Assembly (NCBI RefSeq): GCF_001189295.1
Contig: NZ_CP012159.1
Span: 5,100,525 to 5,164,524, forward strand
Length of the DNA: 64,000 nt
Source of the DNA: Chondromyces crocatus
GTDB lineage: Bacteria; Myxococcota_A; Polyangia; Polyangiales; Polyangiaceae
Reading direction: 5' to 3'
The notes under the pieces are model-generated. The model was not told the origin of the DNA. It saw nothing but the letters and a program-made list of their open reading frames with translations, and ran no database searches. The translations under genes and the position numbers were made by a program. This document shows positions 45,922 through 53,558 of this stretch, piece by piece; positions within the stretch are counted from its first letter, which is position 1, and the number at the start of each line of letters is the position of its first letter.

Positions 45922-46596
45922 GGGATCGTCGGCGTCTTCAGCGAGCCGTGACCACGGAAACGGCGCTGGTGCGGGCTTGTCGTTCAGCCCGATGCGCTCT
46001 CCGTCGAGCGCGATCTTGCGCATCGCCAGCACCTCGACGTTGCCTTCGCTGGCCTGCAGGGCGACGGCAGCAGCTTCGGTCCGCGCTTCGCCGCCGATCG
46101 TCGCGTGCCGGTCGCCAGCGACCTCTTCGCGCAGCGCGCCTCCAGCGCTCACCGTCAGGTCGCCCTCGGCGCGCAGGGAAAGCTCGGGCGCGGCCAGCGT
46201 CATCTTGCGCGCGGCGGTCAGCTCCACCTCGGCGCTCGCGAACGACAGCACGGGGCCGGCATCCGTCACCTCGATGCGCAGCACCACCTCGCCACGACGA
46301 CCACGGATCACCAGCCGATCGGCCGGCTCTCCCGCGCTGATCTCGTAGCGCCGCCCGGACGTGAGGGTCACCTCGGCCGACGCACGCGGCGCATCCACCT
46401 GCGCGAGCGCATCCCCCCGCGACGACGCCACCTGCGCGAGCACCCGCTCCGGTGCCCCTGCGCTCTCCGGCCCTGCCGCGGCGTGCGCCCCCCCAGGGCC
46501 CGCCGTAGCCTCACCCTCCACGGCAGCCTCGTCCTCCACCCCGGTGGCCTCGGCGGGCGCCACCTGGCCCCTGGCGTCGCCCCCCGGCCGGCTCAC
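45907..46596 (-). CDS. Beta-repeat protein resembling VgrG-tail/DUF3540-type proteins
   Basis: 229 residues from GTG 46596, which overlaps the carB stop (GTGA). An Ala/Glu/Gly-rich N-terminus (about 1-85) precedes a repetitive beta region (about 90-205: VEVTLTSGRRYEIS-like, AELELTAARKMTLAAPELSL, AEGDLTVSAGGALREEVAGD) like the short-period strands of VgrG tails, ending GERIGLNDKPAPAPFPW. I associate this type with myxobacterial contractile-injection loci, but its nearest neighbour is carB. Function unknown. Confidence 0.6.
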   Translation of the reverse strand: MSRPGGDARGQVAPAEATGVEDEAAVEGEATAGPGGAHAAAGPESAGAPERVLAQVASSRGDALAQVDAPRASAEVTLTSGRRYEISAGEPADRLVIRGRRGEVVLRIEVTDAGPVLSFASAEVELTAARKMTLAAPELSLRAEGDLTVSAGGALREEVAGDRHATIGGEARTEAAAVALQASEGNVEVLAMRKIALDGERIGLNDKPAPAPFPWSRLAEDADDPEDAS

Positions 46597-49500
46597 GGCA
46601 GCGCCACCGGGCTGCGGGCGAGGTACTCGTCGTAGGAGCGGATGGTCAGGTCTTGCAGCCGCTTCGAGCGCAGGGCTTCCACCACGGCGCGGGCGAGCTG
46701 CAGGTCGGTGATCAGGGGCAGGCCGAGGTCCACGGCGCGGCGTCGGATCAGGTAGCCGTCGGGGCGACCGAACTGGTCGTACTCGACGGGCACGTTGATC
46801 ACGAGGTCGACCTTGCCCTCGTCCATGGCTTGCATCGCGGTCTCTCCCTCGTCGGGTTGCTTCGCGAGGGAGGTGCAGGCGATGCCCACGGCGCGCAGGG
46901 CTTCGGCGGTGCCGGGGGTGGCGTAGATGGGGAGCTTCAGCTGGTCGGCGATCACGCGGGCTTCGTCGGCGAACCAGTACTTGTCTTGCAGGGGGCCGAG
47001 GGAGAGGAGCACGCCCTTCTGTGGGATGCGGAAGCCGGTGGCGAGGAGGGCGTGCAGGAGGGCTTCGTGCAGGTCGTCGCCGAAGCAGCCCACCTCGCCG
47101 GTGCTCGACATCTCGACGCCGAGCATCGGGTCGGCGCCGGTGAGGCGCGAGAAGGAGAACATGGGCGCTTTCACGGCCACGTAGTCGAGGTCGAGGCTGT
47201 GGCTCTCCACCTTGCGAGCGACGCCGAGCATGCGCCGGGTCGCTTCGGCGACGAAGTTCACGCCGGTCACCTTGGAGACGAAGGGGAAGCTGCGCGAGGC
47301 GCGCAGGTTGCACTCGATGACCTTCACGTCGTTCATCTTGGCGAGGAACTGGATGTTGAAGGGGCCGGTGATCGACAGGGCGCGGGCGATCTTCTGGGCG
47401 ATCTGGCGCACGCGGCGGATGGTGGCGATGTAGAGGGACTGCGGGGGCAGGACCAGGGTGGCGTCGCCGCTGTGCACGCCGGCGTTCTCGATGTGCTCGC
47501 TGATGGCGGCGAGGACGATCTCGCCGCGGTCGGCGACGGCGTCGATCTCCACCTCGCGGGCGTGGGTCTCGAACTTGGACACGACGACGGGGTGGGTGGG
47601 GCCGACGGCCTTGGCGCGGGCGAGGATGCGGCGCAGCTCGTTGGGCTCGTGGGCGACGCTCATCGCGGCGCCGCTGAGCACGTAGCTGGGGCGCACGAGG
47701 ACGGGGAAGCCGCCGACCTGGTTCACGATGTCCATGGCGGCGTCGACGTCGGTGACGTGCGCCCAGCGGGGCTGGTCGACGCCGAGCTGGTCGAGGAGAT
47801 CGCTGAACTTCTTGCGGTCTTCGGCGGCGTCGATGCTGGCGGCGCTGGTGCCGAGGATGCGCGCGCCGGCCTGGTGCAGGCGCAGGGCGAGGTTGTTCGG
47901 CACCTGGCCGCCCATGCTCACCACGATCCCGTAGGGCTGCTCGCGCTCGTAGATGTCGAGCACGCTCTCGAAGCTGATCTCGTCGAAGATCAGCTTGTCG
48001 CACGTGTCGTAGTCGGTGCTGACCGTCTCCGGGTTGTAGTTGACCATGATGGTCTCGTAGCCAAGCTCGGAGGCGGCCCGGATCGCGTTGACGCAGCACC
48101 AGTCGAACTCGACGCTCGATCCGATGCGGTAGGCGCCGGAGCCGAGGACCATGATCTTCTTGCGCCAGGAGGGCGACACGTCGGACGCGGCGGCGTGGTA
48201 GCTGGAGTAGAGGTAGTTCGTCTCCGCGGGGAACTCGGCGGCGGTCGTGTCGATCTGCGCGAGGTGCGGGACGATGCCGAAGCGCTTGCGCAGCATGCGG
48301 ATCGAGCCGCGCGGGGCGCCGGTGAGGGTGCCGATCATGCGGTCGCTGAGGCCGAGCTGCTTGGCGCGGCGGAGGACGCCTTCCTCGATGGCCTCCTCGG
48401 GCGGGGGCGGGCTCGCCAGGGTGGGCGGTGGCACCGTGGCGCGCGAGGGCGGGGCTGAGGGCGAGCCGTTCGACGAGGGGGCGACGGACGGGGAGCGCAC
48501 GGGGCTCGGCGGGGCGACGGGGCGCGGGGGCGGGCCGGGGCGGAGGGCCGACAGCTCGCGGTGCATGTCGACGATGGGCTCGATCTGGTCGAGGAACCAG
48601 CGGTCGATCTTGGTGAGATCGTGGATCTCGTCGACGCTCATGCCTTCCCACAGCGCGCGCGCGACGGCGAAGATGCGGAAGGGGGTGGCGTTCACGAGCT
48701 GGTCGCGGAGATCGGGCAGCTCGAAGGCGAGGGGATCGAGGCCCTTCACGCCGATGTCGAGCATGCGGATGGCCTTCTGGATGACCTCGGGGAAGGTGCG
48801 GCCGATGGCCATGACCTCGCCGACGCTCTTCATCTCGCTGCCGATGCGCAGGGAGGCGCCCTTGAACTTGCCGAGATCCCAGCGGGGCATCTTGCAGACG
48901 AGGTAGTCGAGCGAGGGCTCGAAGAACGAGGTGGTGCGCCGGGTGATCGCGTTCGGGATCTCGGGCATGGTGTAGCCGAGGGCGATCTTCGCGGCGACGT
49001 AAGCGAGGGGGTAGCCGGTGGCCTTGCTCGCGAGGGCGCTGGAGCGGCTGAGGCGCGCGTTGACCTCGATGACGCGGTAGTCGGAGCTCTTCGGGTCGAG
49101 GGCGTACTGGATGTTGCACTCGCCGACGATGCCGAGGTGGCGCACCGTCTTCAGGGCGACGGAGCGGAGGAGCTGGTACTCGTGGTCGTTCAGCGTCTGC
49201 GAGGGGGCGACGACGATGGACTCCCCCGTGTGAATGCCCATCGGGTCGAGGTTCTCCATGTTGCAGACGGTGATGCAGCCGTCGCGGCCGTCGCGGACCA
49301 CCTCGTATTCGATCTCTTTCCAGCCGCGCAGGCACTCCTCGACGAGGACCTGGGGGACGCCGCCGGCGAAGCCGCGCGCCACGGCCTCGGCGAGGACCTC
49401 TTCGTTCTCGACGATGCCGCTGCCCTTGCCGCCGAGCGCGTAGCCGCCGCGGAGCATGACCGGGAAGCCGATCTCGCGGGCGGCCTGCATGGCCTCGGCG

Positions 49501-49964
49501 GGGGTGCGGCAAGCGCGGCTGCGCGCGGTCTTGACACCGATCTCGTCGAGGCGGTCGATGAAGAGGCGGCGATCCTCGGTGTCGCGGATGGTCTTGATCG
49601 GGGTGCCGAGGACGCGGACGTTGTGCTTGTCGAGGATGCCGCTGTCGGCGAGCTCGAGGCCGCAGTTGAGGGCGGTCTGGCCGCCGAAGGAGAGGGCGAT
49701 GGCGTCGACCTCTTCCTTGACGATGATGCGCTCGACGAGGTCGGGGGTGACCGCGCAGAGGTGGATCTTGTCGGCGAGGCCTTCGCTGGTCTGGATGGTG
49801 GCGATGTTCGGGTTGACGAGGACCGTGGCGATCCCCTCTTCCTTGAACGCCTTGATCGCTTGAGAGCCCGAGTAGTCGAACTCCCCGGCCTGGCCGATCT
49901 GGAGCGCGCCCGAGCCGAGGACGAGCACGCGGCGGGGCTTCTTGGGGAGGTAGGCGCCGTACAT
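46593..49964 (-). CDS. carB: Carbamoyl-phosphate synthase large subunit
   Basis: 1123 residues, about 50 more than the 1073 of E. coli. Two ATP-grasp halves (carboxy-phosphate about 1-400; carbamoyl-phosphate about 585-965), an oligomerisation region between, and a C-terminal allosteric MGS-like domain (about 965-1123). The extra length is a Pro/Ser-rich insertion near residues 480-530 (PGPPPRPVAPPSPVRSPS...). In the second half ECNLRASRSFPFVSK and FSFSRLTGADPMLGVEMSST resemble eukaryotic CAD more than the enterobacterial wording. It makes carbamoyl phosphate for arginine and pyrimidines. Starts 2 bp after carA. Confidence 0.96.
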   Translation of the reverse strand: MYGAYLPKKPRRVLVLGSGALQIGQAGEFDYSGSQAIKAFKEEGIATVLVNPNIATIQTSEGLADKIHLCAVTPDLVERIIVKEEVDAIALSFGGQTALNCGLELADSGILDKHNVRVLGTPIKTIRDTEDRRLFIDRLDEIGVKTARSRACRTPAEAMQAAREIGFPVMLRGGYALGGKGSGIVENEEVLAEAVARGFAGGVPQVLVEECLRGWKEIEYEVVRDGRDGCITVCNMENLDPMGIHTGESIVVAPSQTLNDHEYQLLRSVALKTVRHLGIVGECNIQYALDPKSSDYRVIEVNARLSRSSALASKATGYPLAYVAAKIALGYTMPEIPNAITRRTTSFFEPSLDYLVCKMPRWDLGKFKGASLRIGSEMKSVGEVMAIGRTFPEVIQKAIRMLDIGVKGLDPLAFELPDLRDQLVNATPFRIFAVARALWEGMSVDEIHDLTKIDRWFLDQIEPIVDMHRELSALRPGPPPRPVAPPSPVRSPSVAPSSNGSPSAPPSRATVPPPTLASPPPPEEAIEEGVLRRAKQLGLSDRMIGTLTGAPRGSIRMLRKRFGIVPHLAQIDTTAAEFPAETNYLYSSYHAAASDVSPSWRKKIMVLGSGAYRIGSSVEFDWCCVNAIRAASELGYETIMVNYNPETVSTDYDTCDKLIFDEISFESVLDIYEREQPYGIVVSMGGQVPNNLALRLHQAGARILGTSAASIDAAEDRKKFSDLLDQLGVDQPRWAHVTDVDAAMDIVNQVGGFPVLVRPSYVLSGAAMSVAHEPNELRRILARAKAVGPTHPVVVSKFETHAREVEIDAVADRGEIVLAAISEHIENAGVHSGDATLVLPPQSLYIATIRRVRQIAQKIARALSITGPFNIQFLAKMNDVKVIECNLRASRSFPFVSKVTGVNFVAEATRRMLGVARKVESHSLDLDYVAVKAPMFSFSRLTGADPMLGVEMSSTGEVGCFGDDLHEALLHALLATGFRIPQKGVLLSLGPLQDKYWFADEARVIADQLKLPIYATPGTAEALRAVGIACTSLAKQPDEGETAMQAMDEGKVDLVINVPVEYDQFGRPDGYLIRRRAVDLGLPLITDLQLARAVVEALRSKRLQDLTIRSYDEYLARSPVALP

Positions 49965-49966
49965 GG

Positions 49967-51094
49967 TCAGTGGCCTCCGCGGGTGTCCCGCGCGTCGTTG
50001 GACATGGCGCCGCAGAGGCGCAGGAAATCGTCGAAGAGGTACGCGGCGTCCTTGGGGCCAGGGTTGGCCTCGGGGTGGAACTGGACGCTGAAGAAGGGCC
50101 GGACGCGAGAGCGGATGCCCTCGTTGGTGCCGTCGTTGATGTTCACGAACCAGGGCTCCCAGTCGGCCGGGAGGGACTCGTTGCGCACGGCATAGCCGTG
50201 GTTCTGGCTGGTGACGTAGCAGCGGCGGGTGAGGAGGTCCTGGACCGGCTGGTTCACGCCGCGGTGGCCGTAGGGGAGCTTGAAGGTGTCACCGCCCGCC
50301 GCGAGGGCGAGGATCTGGTTGCCCATGCAGATGCCGAAGATGGGGCGGGTGTACGTGCCGAGGAGGCCGCGGATCTGCTCGACGAGGGCGGCGACGTCCT
50401 TGGGATCACCGGGGCCGTTGCTGATCAAGATGCCGTCGGCGAGGGCGGCGTGCTCGGCGAGGTTCGCATGCCAGGGGACGCGATCGACGGTGGCGCCGCG
50501 TTCGAGGAGGGAGCGGACGATGTTGTCCTTGGCGCCGACGTCGACGAGGAGGATGCGGAGCTTGCCGCCCTCGTGGAGGATCGGGGCGCTGGGCGCGACG
50601 GCCTGGAAGACCTCGCGCTTCATGTCGACGGCGTGCGCGCTGGTGCGGTCGAGCTCCTGGTCGGCCGGGAGGAGCCAGCCCTTCATGGTGCCGGCCTCGC
50701 GCAGCTTGCGGGTGAGGGTGCGGGTGTCGATGCCGGTGATGGCCGGGATGCCCTCGCTCGCGAGCCAGGCGCCGAGGGAGCGCACGGCCGCGTGGTGGCT
50801 GTACCGCTCGACGTAGCTCTGGACGATGAGGCCCTGGACCTGGATGCGGTCGGACTCGTAGGGGCCGTCGAGGGTGCCCGCCTTGCGGGGGGCGGGGACG
50901 CCGTAGCTGCCCACGAGGGGATAGGTGAGGGTGAGGATCTGCCCGCGGTACGACGGGTCGGTGAGGGTCTCGACGTACCCCGTCATCGCGGTGTTGAAGA
51001 CGACCTCGCCAGTCACCGCGCGGGGTGACCCGAAGCTCGTCCCGACCATGGTGCTCCCGTCTTCGAGGACGAGCTTCATCCGGTGCGCGTTCAT
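49967..51094 (-). CDS. carA: Carbamoyl-phosphate synthase small (glutaminase) subunit
   Basis: 375 residues from ATG 51094 (MNAHRMKLVLEDGST); ATG 51118 and 51079 are also possible. The N-terminal CPSase_sm domain (FGSPRAVTGEVVFNTAMTGY, LTDPSYRGQILTLTYP) is followed by a class-I glutaminase with nucleophile Cys in FGICMGNQ (usual FGICLGHQ) and the His/Glu of QFHPEANPGP. It releases ammonia from glutamine for CarB. First gene of a carA-carB-(beta-repeat) operon. Confidence 0.95.
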   Translation of the reverse strand: MNAHRMKLVLEDGSTMVGTSFGSPRAVTGEVVFNTAMTGYVETLTDPSYRGQILTLTYPLVGSYGVPAPRKAGTLDGPYESDRIQVQGLIVQSYVERYSHHAAVRSLGAWLASEGIPAITGIDTRTLTRKLREAGTMKGWLLPADQELDRTSAHAVDMKREVFQAVAPSAPILHEGGKLRILLVDVGAKDNIVRSLLERGATVDRVPWHANLAEHAALADGILISNGPGDPKDVAALVEQIRGLLGTYTRPIFGICMGNQILALAAGGDTFKLPYGHRGVNQPVQDLLTRRCYVTSQNHGYAVRNESLPADWEPWFVNINDGTNEGIRSRVRPFFSVQFHPEANPGPKDAAYLFDDFLRLCGAMSNDARDTRGGH

Positions 51095-51425
51095 CAAGGC
51101 GGCGGGACTATCTTCCAAGCGGCCGGGTCACGCAACAGCACGCAGTGAGGGAGCGGCGGGCCTGCGGGCGGAGGCGGCGAAAGTGATGAGCCTCGGTCGA
51201 GCCTCTGCCACGCTCGGCCAGGCCGCACGGTATGCTGTTCGTGGCGACCCTCGGCCAGGGACAGCGGGGTTGTCCCGTGCGGGACACGGTCGCGTGGTGG
51301 ATCGACTTGCTGTTCCGAGGCTCCTAGGTTTCCGGGGAAGCAAGAGCTGTGCGGGTTGTGGGGGCGGCCGCATAACCTGCTGGATCCAAGCTCCTCGACC
51401 CTAGCCAAAACGCGTTGGAGGTTTG
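51095..51425. other. Upstream region of carA and left edge of the mobile islet
   Basis: No gene seen. It should hold the carA promoter (minus strand). G+C drops visibly from about 51400 rightward, marking the edge of the transferred segment. Confidence 0.4.
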
Positions 51426-51575
51426 ATGCAGCTGGAGATCCTGAACCATCAGTGGATCATTGGGGAAGACGTCCAGCCATGTTGGCATTTCTTGCCATGC
51501 AGTCAGGCTGTGAAGCCGATGGGTGGTAAGCCTGAGAAGCTTATTGGGCTCCCATCTCGAAAGCCCTTCCTTTGA
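51426..51575 (+). pseudogene. Small ORF, probably frameshifted remnant
   Basis: ATG 51426 has a strong Shine-Dalgarno (GGAGG, 4 bases before it) and encodes 49 residues (MQLEILNHQWIIGEDVQPCW...). It stops at 51575, but the +1 frame continues with protein-like EVSDGEEGRLWMGTTMDG to a stop at 51643-51645. One indel near CCTTCCTTT would join them into a 73-residue protein. Family not recognised. Confidence 0.35.
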
Positions 51576-51713
51576 GGTCTCTGATGGCGAGGAAGGGCGT
51601 CTCTGGATGGGAACTACCATGGACGGTGATCAAGGTCGCCCGTGAGTCCAGCAGAGTGGCGTCTGGGCAACCCTGCACGTGGTTCGATGCCTTTGTTTGA
51701 AGGATGGGTGACT

Positions 51714-51752
51714 ATAAATAATCACCGCCAAGAGCTAACTGCAGCTGTAGTA
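51714..51752 (-). mobile_element. Orphan end of an IS701-like element
   Basis: Read on the minus strand from 51752 the sequence starts TACTACAGCTGCAG and continues through GCTCTTGGCGGTGATTA. This matches the left end of the intact IS701 copy at 53559 (TACTACAGTTGGAC ... GCTCTTGGCGGTGATC) with a few differences. No transposase lies inward of it, so it is the relic of a related copy in inverted orientation. Confidence 0.65.
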
Positions 51753-51846
51753 CTGAAGGCGAGGAGGGACTAAGGCGTTCATATAGCGCGAGGGATACCA
51801 CGCTACAGGTTGTAGGCGATGAATTTGGACGAAGATCGGAGTCAGT

Positions 51847-52629
51847 ATGGCGAACTATAATTTTAACAAGTGGTTCCGTGCCATGCGCCACATGATTGCT
51901 CACTCATCGACAGCAGTTTGGGGCAGGCGGCGGAGCATTGCTCCTGGACAGAGTTCGTTCGTTAGTGGCACTGGAACCCTGCTAGAAATTCACGGCTGCC
52001 CGATAGTCATGACCTGTTTTCACGTTCTAGAACCGATTGATGACGACGTCATGTTTGCCACAGGACGCCTCACCGAACAGAGGGAACGAGTGCATAGTCA
52101 TAGAGTGTATGATGAATCGATCGATCTAGGAGCAGCAATTCTAAATGATCGTTTTTGTCCTGGTGATCGTCGATTTGTTTCCGCGAGCGATGCGGTTTTG
52201 CAAAACATAGATCGTGGTGAACCTGTGATTGTTTATGGTTTTCCAATGGGTCACCGTAAGATCCAAGTAGGGGCCAAGGTTTCTGCCGACGAAAGGAAGG
52301 CTTGGTTCAAATCAATGACTTATCTCTCAGTGATAGGCTATGAGCGTTATAATACTGCGCTGCAAGGCTACTTTCCGACGATTGAGTGGCTGCCGGCATC
52401 ACATCCAGACATGGTACGGATCCTTCAGGTTTCGATTCCTGCTGGTGAAGATATCGACCGACGCGGATTCAGTGGCGGACCCGTTTTCTTGGCGAATTCA
52501 CGTAAGCTAATCGGTCATGTTACGCATGTTCGGCAAGATGGCGATAAATCATTTTTCTTCGTGCCAATTGCGCGGAGTTTGGATTCTCTTTCTAAGCGAA
52601 TTAATACAGTGTACGAACTGAAAAGCTAG
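51847..52629 (+). CDS. Trypsin-like serine protease domain protein on a low-G+C islet
   Basis: 260 residues with GGAG before ATG 51847. Chymotrypsin-type triad: H59 in CPIVMTCFHVLEP, D93 in SIDLGAAIL, S209 in RRGFSGGPVF; GTGTLLEI precedes the His strand as in S1/S46-like cytoplasmic proteases. There is no signal peptide or TM, so it is probably cytoplasmic. Its base and codon use (A/T-rich third positions) is unlike that of its neighbours, and it sits between an orphan IS end and IS remnants, so it is probably acquired. Such proteases occur in several phage-defence systems, but no partner gene is intact here. Confidence 0.75.
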   Translation: MANYNFNKWFRAMRHMIAHSSTAVWGRRRSIAPGQSSFVSGTGTLLEIHGCPIVMTCFHVLEPIDDDVMFATGRLTEQRERVHSHRVYDESIDLGAAILNDRFCPGDRRFVSASDAVLQNIDRGEPVIVYGFPMGHRKIQVGAKVSADERKAWFKSMTYLSVIGYERYNTALQGYFPTIEWLPASHPDMVRILQVSIPAGEDIDRRGFSGGPVFLANSRKLIGHVTHVRQDGDKSFFFVPIARSLDSLSKRINTVYELKS

Positions 52630-52715
52630 ATGTTTGTTGCAATGAGTGCTCGTTTCCTGTAGTGGCTATTCGACTTGGTGACCGTGTTCTTTAGAGCGGC
52701 ATCCCGGATCCCATT

Positions 52716-53556
52716 ATGGTGCGAGCGCTGAAACGAGCCGGGCTCGTCCGAAAAAAAGACACTACGTTCCAGCGAGCAAGACCGGCCTCCGGTTCAACGA
52801 GCGAGGCAAGCGTTTCGGCGCCGCGCGCGTCGGCATGGGTCCACCAAACTGATTTTCATCGACGAGTTTGGAGTGAACCTCGGGCAAACACGACGCTATG
52901 GCCGAGCGCAGCATGGGCAACGAGTTTGCGGGCATGCTCCGGCCAAGACTGAGCCGAACATCACGCTGACCATCGGCTTGTCACTGCAGGGCATCGTGGC
53001 TCCCTTGGCCTCTGAAGGTGCGACGAACGGTGTGACCTTCGACACGTACGTTCGTACCCAGCTCGCTCCGCAACTGCACCCAGGCGATGTCGTCATCGCC
53101 GATGGACTCGGCCACCAGCGAATGCGCAGCGTGCGCCAAGCCGTGCATGACCGCGGCGCTCACCATTGGATCTTGTCGCCCTACTCACCGGATCTCAGTC
53201 CCATCGAGGAAGCTGGTGCCAAGATCAAGCACTTCATCCGAGCGGAAGGACCTCGTACGATGGCGGATGTCTACGAGGACTTCGGCTAAATAAGCGCAGG
53301 GCAGCAGCTCCTCAACGGATGCGGCAGGATGGTTCAGGCATCGCGCCGCGTACGCCTATCCTCGTACCAAACCATCTTGGCCGCCGCTCTAAGATCAAAC
53401 ACTTCATCCGAGCTGAAGGTCCTCGTACGACGGCTGATGTCTACGAGGCCCTCGGCCAAGCGCTGGGCAGCATTTCTTCAACGGATGCGGCAGGATGGTT
53501 CGGGCATCGCGCGGCGTACGCTTATCCTCGTACCAAACCATCTTGGCCGCCGCTCT
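52716..53556 (+). pseudogene. Decayed IS630-family transposase
   Basis: The DDE catalytic region survives: IFIDEFGVNLGQTRRYGRA (first Asp), VIADGLGHQRMR (second), SPYSPDLSPIEEAGAKIKHF (Glu). The N-terminal DNA-binding part is missing before about 52716 (PIMVRALKRAGLVRKK). At an A7 run (52751-52757) the frame shifts +1. The last ~166 bp, encoding KIKHFIRAEGPRT to the C-terminus, are tandemly duplicated; the first copy stops early, the second ends at TAA 53556-53558. Not expected to be active. Confidence 0.85.
53221..53556 (+). repeat. Tandem duplication of the IS630 3' end
   Basis: Copy 1 53221-53390 and copy 2 53391-53556, both starting AAGATCAA(G/A)CACTTCATCCG and ending TTGGCCGCCGCTCT. They differ by scattered substitutions and a small indel that frameshifts copy 1, so the duplication is not brand new. 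Confidence 0.9.
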
Positions 53557-53558
53557 AA

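Noticed and set aside
46653-48458. 601-codon open frame antisense to carB
   Set aside because: Shadow of the highly conserved carB; no domain-like pattern.
51324-51620. 98-codon minus-strand ORF at the islet edge
   Set aside because: No ribosome site; the plus strand here has an ORF with a strong Shine-Dalgarno and more protein-like sequence.
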